The notes beneath the pieces were generated by a model, which saw only the letters and a list, made by a program, of their open reading frames with translations, was not told where the DNA came from and made no database searches. From positions 1 through 7,008 of the forward strand of contig CAIVDG010000410.1 in the NCBI GenBank assembly GCA_903904615.1: a stretch of DNA of 7,008 nt, written 5' to 3'. Both the position numbers and the translations under genes were made by a program. Shown in pieces: positions 1 to 5,274 of this stretch (within the stretch, counting starts at the first letter, position 1; every line of letters begins with the position of its first letter). The DNA comes from an uncultured Acidimicrobiaceae bacterium (GTDB lineage Bacteria; Actinomycetota; Acidimicrobiia; Acidimicrobiales; Ilumatobacteraceae).

Positions 1-1
1 C

Positions 2-307
2 AATCGTTCTCTTCGTTTGGCCCAAGCGAAGTGGCCCAATTTGACCATCGCCGATTGGAACTCACATTTCGTTCCCAATCGTGTCAGTCGATTCATTGCC
101 GACGGAGTTCATCTCACCGTCAACGGCTACCGAACCCGAGCAAACTTTTCCGTGAAACAGTTACTGCAATTCGGCGATGTCATCGTGAATGCCAGCACAA
201 CAACGACTTCGACAACCACTACATCCACCAGCACGTCGTCCACATCTTCCACCACATCCAGTACGACAACATCGACAACAGCGCCGCCATCACCTCCTAG
301 CACCTAA
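2..307 (+). CDS. C-terminal end of an SGNH-hydrolase-like (esterase/acyltransferase-type) protein with Ser/Thr tail; 5' truncated
   Basis: The reading frame is open from the first bases of the window to TAA at 305-307, so this is the 3' part of a longer gene. The fragment reads NRSLRLAQAKWPNLTIADWNS, followed by ADGVHLTVNGY. The DGVHLT block matches block V (DxxH) of SGNH/GDSL hydrolases, where Asp and His complete the Ser-Asp-His catalytic triad. The preceding 'WPN..IADWN' strand is also usual just before it. Such domains occur in free esterases and as C-terminal domains of acyltransferase-3 (OafA-like) membrane proteins that acetylate surface sugars, and the missing N-terminus prevents choosing. 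After the domain the protein ends in a run of 29 consecutive Ser/Thr residues followed by APPSPPST. The TTG at 17 is not a credible start because it lies inside the conserved fold. The SGNH assignment is fairly secure; the exact function is not. Confidence 0.72.
   Translation, partial: NRSLRLAQAKWPNLTIADWNSHFVPNRVSRFIADGVHLTVNGYRTRANFSVKQLLQFGDVIVNASTTTTSTTTTSTSTSSTSSTTSSTTTSTTAPPSPPST
194..280 (+). repeat. Low-complexity ACN/TCN tract encoding an uninterrupted Ser/Thr run
   Basis: Twenty-nine consecutive codons are all Ser or Thr (ACN, TCN or AGC/AGT). This makes an imperfect trinucleotide repeat on the + strand that is rich in A and C and poor in G. It encodes the tail of the SGNH-like protein and is followed by a short Pro-rich end. 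Such tracts are usually flexible, often O-glycosylated linkers on exported actinobacterial proteins. The DNA repeat may vary in length between strains through slippage. Glycosylation is inference. Confidence 0.8.
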
Positions 308-330
308 TCCCGAACCGCTACGGTTACACC

Positions 331-1275
331 ATGCTTGCCGTCACCGCTTCACAAGGAAAGATCTCTGTCGTTGAACGCGACATCCCCGATGGCGAGGGTG
401 AACTCATTGCCATCACATCCTCAGGCATTTGTGGCAGCGATCTACACATGATTGAGAACGGCCTCTCTCATGTTGTTCTCGGACATGAATTTGGTGGCTA
501 CACATCTGATGGCCGACTTGTTGCAGTTCGCCCCACTGGTGCATGTGGCACGTGTACTCATTGCACGACGCATCACTCACAATTGTGTGCCGATGCATTG
601 CGAAACAGTCATGGCATTTCTCGCGACGGTGGCCTTGCTGAATTTGTCCGCGCAACCGAAGATCGTCTCTTTGAAATTCCGAAAGGAACTGACGAAGTCA
701 GCGTTGGATTAGTGGAGCCACTTGCAGTTGTGTTGCACGGAATTAATCGCATGAATGTTCAACACGGCAGCACTGCTGTAGTAGTAGGTGCTGGGTCAAT
801 TGGTTTGCTGGCCGCAGCAGTACTTCGTGATCGCGGAGTCACAGTGGACATCGTTGCCAGACATGCACACCAAGAACGTGCAGCCGAACAACTTGGAGTC
901 AACCCAGTTCGTGAAGCAGGAAAAAACTACGACGCGTCGTACGACGCCGTGTGCACACAACAATCATTCGACGCATGCATTGAAGCAACACGTCCTGGCG
1001 GGTCATTGCTTGAGTTCGGAATGTTCTGGACACCCGTTGCGCTCACCAATCCAATGTTGCTGAAAGAAATCACTGTGGTGCCGTCCATCTTCTACGGGCA
1101 CACCCAAGAGCACCACGACTTTGCAGAAGCTGTCGAGATCCTTCATCGGGTTCCTTCAATTGCGTCTGCAGTTGTAACGCACAGGTTTGCCCTTGCAGAA
1201 GCAGAGCAAGCCTTTGCTGTTGCTGCAGATCGCAAGGCAGGCGCCATCAAAGTGCACCTACTCACATCCATGTAA
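331..1275 (+). CDS. Zinc-dependent medium-chain dehydrogenase (polyol/threonine dehydrogenase-like), compact form
   Basis: A 314-residue member of the zinc MDR (alcohol dehydrogenase-like) superfamily, which oxidises alcohols or polyols with NAD(P). Catalytic-zinc ligands are visible as C34 in GICGSD, H52-E53 in LGHEF, and E129 in VEPLAVVLHG. That last motif resembles sorbitol and threonine dehydrogenases more than classical alcohol dehydrogenase. Four cysteines, C72, C75, C78 and C86, form the structural-zinc lobe. The nucleotide fold carries VVGAGSIGLL at 151-160. The second strand ends in VARH (175-178) rather than an acidic residue, which hints at NADP, though weakly. The protein is short for the family (usually 340-375) because the catalytic domain is compressed: 18 residues separate C34 from H52 and only 19 lie between H52-E53 and C72, with no GDRV loop. 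The ATG at 331 is the only start after an in-frame stop at 298-300. No clear Shine-Dalgarno is seen, and 23 bp separate it from the previous gene. Substrate unknown. Confidence 0.88.
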   Translation: MLAVTASQGKISVVERDIPDGEGELIAITSSGICGSDLHMIENGLSHVVLGHEFGGYTSDGRLVAVRPTGACGTCTHCTTHHSQLCADALRNSHGISRDGGLAEFVRATEDRLFEIPKGTDEVSVGLVEPLAVVLHGINRMNVQHGSTAVVVGAGSIGLLAAAVLRDRGVTVDIVARHAHQERAAEQLGVNPVREAGKNYDASYDAVCTQQSFDACIEATRPGGSLLEFGMFWTPVALTNPMLLKEITVVPSIFYGHTQEHHDFAEAVEILHRVPSIASAVVTHRFALAEAEQAFAVAADRKAGAIKVHLLTSM

Positions 1276-1390
1276 TTCGCACCCTATGCGGCGGGTTACA
1301 AGTCCTCACCATTGTGACCATGTGCAACTAATCATTTGCCCAACACAAGTTCTTTTTTCCAAGTTTGTCTAGGAGCATTGAACAAGCCCC

Positions 1391-1399
1391 TGCTATGGT
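1391..1399 (+). promoter_or_regulatory. Possible extended -10 promoter element for the binding-protein gene
   Basis: TGCTATGGT fits the extended -10 form TGnTATnnT. No hexamer resembling TTGACA lies at a proper distance: TTGAAC at 1378 is only 10 bp away and TTGTCT at 1365 is 23 bp away. If real, transcription would start near 1405, inside the adjoining palindrome, leaving a leader of about 40 nt before the ATG at 1446. This is a weak motif-based call. Confidence 0.25.
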
Positions 1400-1411
1400 G
1401 ACTGCAGTCAC
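1398..1411 (+). promoter_or_regulatory. Perfect 14-bp palindrome matching a CRP/FNR-family operator
   Basis: GTGACTGCAGTCAC is its own reverse complement. It contains GTGA-N6-TCAC and is followed by A, so it matches the TGTGA-N6-TCACA consensus of CRP-type regulators (Crp, and GlxR in actinobacteria) at 9 of 10 fixed bases; only the first T is G. It lies about 41 bp upstream of the transporter start codon. If the candidate -10 at 1391-1399 is right, the site overlaps the transcription start, which would favour repression. The regulator is not in the window, and other palindrome-binding families are possible. Confidence 0.5.
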
Positions 1412-1425
1412 ACCACGGTGGTGTG
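1409..1425 (+). repeat. Second inverted repeat overlapping the CRP-like site
   Basis: CACACCACGGTGGTGTG has perfect 8-bp arms (1409-1416 and 1418-1425) around a single central G. It shares 3 bp with the preceding palindrome and ends 9 bp before the Shine-Dalgarno sequence at 1434. It could be a second operator half of the same control region or a leader-RNA hairpin. As RNA the loop would have to open to at least 3 nt, leaving a 7-bp stem. Its function is unknown. Confidence 0.45.
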
Positions 1426-1433
1426 CCAACTTT

Positions 1434-1440
1434 GGGGGTA
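1434..1440 (+). promoter_or_regulatory. Ribosome binding site fixing the binding-protein start at 1446
   Basis: GGGGGTA lies 5 nt upstream of the ATG at 1446. It supports that start over the in-frame TTG at 1365. The TTG would add 27 residues ahead of the signal peptide and would place the palindromic control region inside the coding sequence. Confidence 0.7.
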
Positions 1441-1445
1441 ACTCA

Positions 1446-3362
1446 ATGACTCAACGTCAGACCAATCGGTCACGAGTGTTGCGTCGCGTAGGAGCAGCGT
1501 TAGCTGCAACTATTGCGGTGTCCACCGTGGCCTCAACTGCGGGAGTATCTGCTCGTCAGACTTCCGCATCGAAGGTGGGCGGGACCATCAAGGTCGCAAT
1601 GCGCGACACAATGCCAGGCTGGTGTACAGGTAACAACGCTGCCGGTTCTGCATTGATGGCAACTCGTACCATTTACGACACCTTGTTTGAAAAGACAGCT
1701 GGTGGCGACCTTGTTGGAATGCTTGCTGAATCAGCAACTCCATCCGCAGACTTGAAGACATGGACCATCAAGATTCGCAAGATGGCCGATGGTTCTTTCA
1801 TCAAGTTCCACGACGGCACCAACCTTGACGCCGACAACGTGGCGTTCAACATCAACGCATCTCGTGGTGCTTTGACTGCCGCCTGGCTCACACTTGCAAC
1901 CAGCAACCCAGGCGCGCTTCCAGCCGCGGTTGCCGCTGGTCAAGCAATTCCTGGTCACGTGCTTGGTACTTCGGTGCCATTCCAGGCCAACATCAAGGCA
2001 GCAACTGGCTCTGTTGGTGGAGACACTGTGACCGTCACTCTTGACCGTCCACAGAACGACCTCACCGGAACCATGTACGCATCGGGTCGCTACTTCGTTC
2101 GTTCGAAGCGTCAGCTTGCAGCATGGCCAGCAATTCCAACCCAGGGAGCAACTTCTAATCCGATGTCGGCAAACACCGGCGGCGGATTGGGCGCAGGAAA
2201 GTTCTGCGGCACATTCCCAATTGGAACTGGTCCATTCATGGTGGCAAGCGACTACACCTTCAACACTGAAAAGCTTGTTGTTGTGAAGAACCCGAACTAC
2301 TGGCGTAAGGACGCAGCTGGTGTTCAGTTGCCATACCTCGACGGTATTCAGTTCGACAACATTAAGGACGGCGTTAAGGCTTCTCAGGCAGTACAGACCG
2401 GTGGATACTCCATTGGCCAGTTCTCTGGTGCAACAGACGGAACGTTCATCAAGAACCTTCGTTTGAAGAAGTCCATCTTGAAGGAATACAAGACTCCTTA
2501 CGAGTACTACCCATCTGTTTGGTTCAACCAGAAGGTAGAGCCAGCATTCAAGTTCAAGAGCTGCCGTGAAGCAATGGCATACGGTCTTGACCGTGTGACT
2601 TACGCTAAGAAGCGTGGATCAAACGAACAGATTCCAGCTAAGTCACTTGTTGGACCTACTAGCGTCATGTACACCACCAAGGGCTTTAAGCAGTACAGCC
2701 TTACAAAGGCAAAGGCCGCATACAAGAAGTGCAAGACCGAAGCCGGAATTACTGAGTTGAACGTCACCACTCCTGCAGACCGCAGCAATGCCTCTTTGCA
2801 GAACGTAAAGGAAGTTCAGTCACAGTTGAAGAAGGTGGGCATCACGGTCAATATCGACCAAGACGACTCCACCAACATCATCAACAAGGCATTCAACGCG
2901 AGCACAAAGAACCAGTACGACTTCATCAACATCCTTCTTCTTGAAGGAACCGATGTGAGCTTCAACCTGCCATTCTTGGTCACCAACTCGTTTGCAGATG
3001 CCTACTCAACGAACCCCATCAAGGCCCTCTACGGCGCCGGTAAGGCTGTTCCTTTGGGAGACATCCTCAACTTGAACCTTCACACCGATACCAAGATTGA
3101 CGAAATGCTGTACGCAGCGCAGGCCATTCCGCCAAAGGCAAATGGTCAGCTCGACGTAGCAAAGGTCAAGCCGAAGTATCAGGCAGTGACGAAGTACATC
3201 CAGGACAACTCAATCATGACGTCACTCACCCACCAGTACGTATCCATCTTTGCTCGCAAGAACATTGGTGGCATCGGTGGTCTGAAGACGCCAGGTGGAA
3301 AGTCACCACGCGTTGTAACCAACTGGGGTATTCAGTACCCAAGCGTTTACATCATCAAGTAA
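1446..3362 (+). CDS. Exported substrate-binding protein of a peptide/nickel-type (family 5) ABC importer
   Basis: A 638-residue extracytoplasmic solute receptor that delivers its ligand to the permeases encoded downstream. The N-terminus is a classic Sec signal peptide: basic MTQRQTNRSRVLRR, an Ala/Val/Thr-rich core at about 15-32, and a likely cut after VSA (residue 36). There is no lipobox cysteine, so membrane anchoring by lipid is not evident. Family-5 landmarks follow in order: GGTIKVAM at about 45, the MATRTIYDTLFE segment, DADNVAFNINASRG, GTGPFMV, NPNYWRK, DNIKDGV, WFNQKVEPAFKFKSCREAMAYGLDR (the usual 'F.d.rvR.AiayaiDR' block) and QSQLKKVGITV. It is longer than the usual 500-550 residues. 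Four cysteines (60, 254, 373, 429) could form two disulfides outside the cell. All 50 lysine codons read as AAG, suggesting strong expression. The gene is followed by a stem-loop and then the permeases. The ligand is unknown; peptides are the default guess. Confidence 0.9.
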   Translation: MTQRQTNRSRVLRRVGAALAATIAVSTVASTAGVSARQTSASKVGGTIKVAMRDTMPGWCTGNNAAGSALMATRTIYDTLFEKTAGGDLVGMLAESATPSADLKTWTIKIRKMADGSFIKFHDGTNLDADNVAFNINASRGALTAAWLTLATSNPGALPAAVAAGQAIPGHVLGTSVPFQANIKAATGSVGGDTVTVTLDRPQNDLTGTMYASGRYFVRSKRQLAAWPAIPTQGATSNPMSANTGGGLGAGKFCGTFPIGTGPFMVASDYTFNTEKLVVVKNPNYWRKDAAGVQLPYLDGIQFDNIKDGVKASQAVQTGGYSIGQFSGATDGTFIKNLRLKKSILKEYKTPYEYYPSVWFNQKVEPAFKFKSCREAMAYGLDRVTYAKKRGSNEQIPAKSLVGPTSVMYTTKGFKQYSLTKAKAAYKKCKTEAGITELNVTTPADRSNASLQNVKEVQSQLKKVGITVNIDQDDSTNIINKAFNASTKNQYDFINILLLEGTDVSFNLPFLVTNSFADAYSTNPIKALYGAGKAVPLGDILNLNLHTDTKIDEMLYAAQAIPPKANGQLDVAKVKPKYQAVTKYIQDNSIMTSLTHQYVSIFARKNIGGIGGLKTPGGKSPRVVTNWGIQYPSVYIIK

Positions 3363-3378
3363 CAAACTTCACCAACGA

Positions 3379-3392
3379 ACCGAATTTTCGGT
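3379..3392 (+). repeat. Small inverted repeat just after the binding-protein gene
   Basis: ACCGAATTTTCGGT has 6-bp arms around TT; as RNA a 5-bp stem with a 4-nt loop is possible. It sits 16 nt after the stop codon and directly before the strong stem-loop. It may add to 3'-end protection of the upstream message, or it may be chance. Confidence 0.3.
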
Positions 3393-3396
3393 CGAG

Positions 3397-3427
3397 GAGG
3401 CGGCACCCAAGTGGGTGCCGCCTCTTT
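3397..3427 (+). terminator. Strong stem-loop terminator/attenuator between binding protein and permease genes
   Basis: GAGGCGGCACCC (3397-3408) pairs perfectly with GGGTGCCGCCTC (3413-3424) around an AAGT loop, giving a 12-bp GC-rich stem. It is followed by TTT and then CGTTGTTG, a short, imperfect U tract. This fits a rho-independent terminator with partial readthrough, or a 3' stabilising hairpin. Such elements are common after binding-protein genes of ABC operons and allow the receptor to outnumber the membrane subunits. Confidence 0.8.
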
Positions 3428-3430
3428 CGT

Positions 3431-3439
3431 TGTTGTAAT
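3431..3439 (+). promoter_or_regulatory. Possible extended -10 element for the permease-ATPase genes
   Basis: TGTTGTAAT fits TGn followed by a hexamer with 5 of 6 matches to TATAAT. It lies directly behind the terminator stem. No -35 hexamer is seen. A start near 3446 would give a leader of about 19 nt to the ATG at 3465, enough for the ribosome binding site. The motif is short and may be chance. Confidence 0.22.
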
Positions 3440-3455
3440 GTGTCTCAGGACACAC

Positions 3456-3461
3456 AGGGGG
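3456..3461 (+). promoter_or_regulatory. Ribosome binding site fixing the first permease start at 3465
   Basis: AGGGGG lies 3 nt before the ATG at 3465, a short but workable spacing. It supports this start over the in-frame GTG at 3411, which falls inside the terminator loop and would translate the hairpin into a non-family N-terminal extension. Confidence 0.6.
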
Positions 3462-3464
3462 CAC

Positions 3465-4424
3465 ATGGATACTCTTCGCATCATCGTTCAACGACTCGTC
3501 ACAATTTTTGTGGTGGTTGGCGTTGCAACATTCTTCTTGGCTTGCCTTATTCGTTTACTTCCAGGTGACCCGGCATCCATCATGGTGTCAAACGCTCTTC
3601 CCGATCAGGTGTTGAATATCCGTCGCATCTCGGGTCTCGACAAGAACGTGTTTGGCTACTGGTGGCAGTGGTTCTCCAACATGATGACAGGAGACTTCGG
3701 TTACTACTACCAAGCAGCAGGCAACAACCCAGTGTCTGATGTTCTGAAGCGTTCCATTCCAACATCCATCCTCATGGTGGTCTACGTACAGATCGTTGCA
3801 CTACTTGTTTCCGTGCCACTCGGACTGGTGTCGGCATACAAAGAAGGAACTCGCTTCGACCGCATCCTGCAGTCAATTCTGTTCGTTTTGTCATCCATCC
3901 CTAGCTTTGCTTTGGCACTAGTGTTCTCACTGTTCTTTGCGCTGCGCTGGCCAATTCTTCCTCCACTCGGTTACGCAACTCCCGGAGAAAACATTGTCTT
4001 GCACTTCAAGTACATGGTTCTTCCCGTGGCAAGCCTCGCGGTGGGAATCATCGCGTCGTATACACGTCTTCTTCGCGCCGACGTGATTGCCACTCTGAAA
4101 GAGGATTACGTGATGATGGCTATGTCGAAGGGCATCTCCAACAGTCGCGTTCTGTGGAAGCACGTTCTTCGCCCATCAAGCACCACACTGCTTACCTCGG
4201 CAGCACTCAACATGGGTTCTCTCATTGGCGGAACAATCGTTATTGAAACTCTGTTCCAAATTCCTGGTCTCGGTTATGAAATTGCATTCGCCATCGTGAC
4301 TCGCCAAGTCATCGCCCTGCAAACACTCATCGCAATCGTTGCCTTCGCGTATGTCTTCTTCAACTCAACCGTCGACATTGTCGCCAACATCATTGATCCA
4401 CGAACAAGGGAGCGCCGTGCTTAA
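3465..4424 (+). CDS. dppB: ABC importer permease, DppB/OppB family
   Basis: A 319-residue inner-membrane permease, one half of the channel of the PepT-type importer. The N-terminus, with basic residues and then a long helix (about 8-30) leading into LLPGDPA, is diagnostic of DppB/OppB proteins. A roughly 60-residue external segment follows, containing GLDKNVFGYWWQWFSNMMTGDFG, the family's 'GLD.P...qY..wl...l.GDlG' block. Five further hydrophobic segments are visible, starting near SILMVVYVQIV, ILFVLSSIPSF, MVLPVASLAVG, NMGSLIGGTIV and LQTLIAIVAFAYV. The cytoplasmic EAA loop that contacts the ATPases is at about 214-237 (DYVMMAMSKG, then HVLRP). The protein ends in the typical IDPRTR. The length is normal for the family. 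The gene overlaps the next by 8 nt, indicating coupled translation. The symbol is family-level: substrate specificity cannot be read from the permease, and appB or oppB-like names would be equally valid. Confidence 0.9.
   Translation: MDTLRIIVQRLVTIFVVVGVATFFLACLIRLLPGDPASIMVSNALPDQVLNIRRISGLDKNVFGYWWQWFSNMMTGDFGYYYQAAGNNPVSDVLKRSIPTSILMVVYVQIVALLVSVPLGLVSAYKEGTRFDRILQSILFVLSSIPSFALALVFSLFFALRWPILPPLGYATPGENIVLHFKYMVLPVASLAVGIIASYTRLLRADVIATLKEDYVMMAMSKGISNSRVLWKHVLRPSSTTLLTSAALNMGSLIGGTIVIETLFQIPGLGYEIAFAIVTRQVIALQTLIAIVAFAYVFFNSTVDIVANIIDPRTRERRA
4406..4412 (+). promoter_or_regulatory. Ribosome binding site for the second permease, inside dppB
   Basis: AAGGGAG lies 4 nt before a GTG at 4417. 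This decides the start of the second permease over the earlier in-frame ATG at 4339, which would add 26 residues lacking any family resemblance and overlap dppB by 86 nt. Confidence 0.65.
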
Positions 4425-5274
4425 TAGATTTTGGAAGAAGCCACTTGGCTTCAAGTTGTCCACTGTGTGGATCATTTTCATTTTGTTCCTCGCCATCTTC
4501 CGCGACCTCCTTCCCGGACCAGCATGGGACGAGTCAACAGAAGCATTAGGCGTGAGTCCAGGGAGCCCCGGGCATTTCTTCGGAACTACTCAAGATGGTT
4601 TCGACGTTCTTGCCGGAATCATCAACGGTGCTCGCCTGTCGGTTCTTGTTGCTGTTACATCGGTTCTTATCGGTGGCGGAATCGGAACATTCATCGGTAT
4701 CACAGCCGCCTACTTCAAGGGCAAATACGACAAAGTTGTCAACGTGGTGTTCAACATGATGTTGTCCATCCCCAACCTGGTGTTGTCATTGGCTCTCATC
4801 TCGGTACTGGCAGCAACAAAGGACGGAATACCTGCGTCCGATAGTCGCAAGGTGTTCGTGATGATCATTTCTCTCATCATCGTCATCATCCCCATTCTCG
4901 GACGCATCGCACGAAGCGCAACACTTCAGTGGAGCACTCGCGAGTTCATCATTGCGTCCAAGTCAATGGGCACCAAAGACATGACCATCATCAAGAAGCA
5001 CATTGTTCCGAACGTTGCTCCGGCAATCTTGGCAATCGGATTCTTCGCAATTGGTGTGGTCATCATCGTTGAAGGATCACTCTCCATCCTTGGTATCGGT
5101 ATCGCTGGTGGCGCAAGTTGGGGCTCCATGTTGGCTATTGGTCGCTCGTATCTCGAGTTCTCGCCGTGGGAGACCTACTTCCCCGTGGCCTGTATCGCCT
5201 TCACCGTTCTGTCCACTAACTACTTCGGCGACTACGTTCGCGCAAATCTCGACAAGAGGGAGTCAAAGATATGA
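4417..5274 (+). CDS. dppC: ABC importer permease, DppC/OppC family
   Basis: A 285-residue partner permease that pairs with the DppB-type protein to make the translocation channel. The start is the GTG at 4417, giving MLNRFWKKPLGFK, a basic N-terminus followed by the first membrane helix at about 16-28. The external loop contains HFFGTTQDGFDVLAGIINGARLS, the family's 'HplGTD..GrDvLsR.i.GaR.Sl' block with less common residues at several positions. More helices follow, around LVAVTSVLIGGGIG, LVLSLALISVLA, VFVMIISLIIVIIPIL, AIGFFAIGVVIIVEGSLSILG and near the C-terminus. The EAA loop lies at about 176-199 (E176, A180, S183, G185, I196, P198), and the GASWGSML motif after it is typical. The gene overlaps dppB by 8 nt and the next gene by 4 nt (ATGA), so it is expressed with both. 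The symbol is family-level. Confidence 0.9.
   Translation: MLNRFWKKPLGFKLSTVWIIFILFLAIFRDLLPGPAWDESTEALGVSPGSPGHFFGTTQDGFDVLAGIINGARLSVLVAVTSVLIGGGIGTFIGITAAYFKGKYDKVVNVVFNMMLSIPNLVLSLALISVLAATKDGIPASDSRKVFVMIISLIIVIIPILGRIARSATLQWSTREFIIASKSMGTKDMTIIKKHIVPNVAPAILAIGFFAIGVVIIVEGSLSILGIGIAGGASWGSMLAIGRSYLEFSPWETYFPVACIAFTVLSTNYFGDYVRANLDKRESKI

Noticed and set aside
313..325. AACCG-CTA-CGGTT inverted repeat between the first two genes
   Set aside because: The arms are only 5 bp with a 3-nt loop and no following T tract, so it is within chance expectation.
1276..1360. Possible terminator after the dehydrogenase: short pairing near 1278-1296 and a T run at 1353-1358
   Set aside because: The pairings (CGCA/TGCG or ACCC/GGGT) are only 4 bp and lie far from the T run, and no stem directly precedes the T run.
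1365..1445. In-frame TTG at 1365 as an earlier start for the binding protein
   Set aside because: It lacks a proper ribosome binding site, would put 27 non-family residues before the signal peptide, and would make the palindromic control region coding. The ATG at 1446 has GGGGGTA upstream.
3411..3464. In-frame GTG at 3411 as start of the first permease
   Set aside because: It lies within the loop of the stem-loop terminator and adds residues with no DppB resemblance. The ATG at 3465 has its own ribosome binding site.
4339..4416. ATG at 4339 as start of the second permease
   Set aside because: It would overlap dppB by 86 nt and add Ser/Pro-rich residues that are a frame shadow. The GTG at 4417 has AAGGGAG at correct spacing.
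4431..4844. 137-codon open frame on the + strand inside dppC
   Set aside because: It is a frame shadow rich in Arg, Ser and His with no hydrophobic pattern. The true frame shows clear membrane helices and the DppC motifs.
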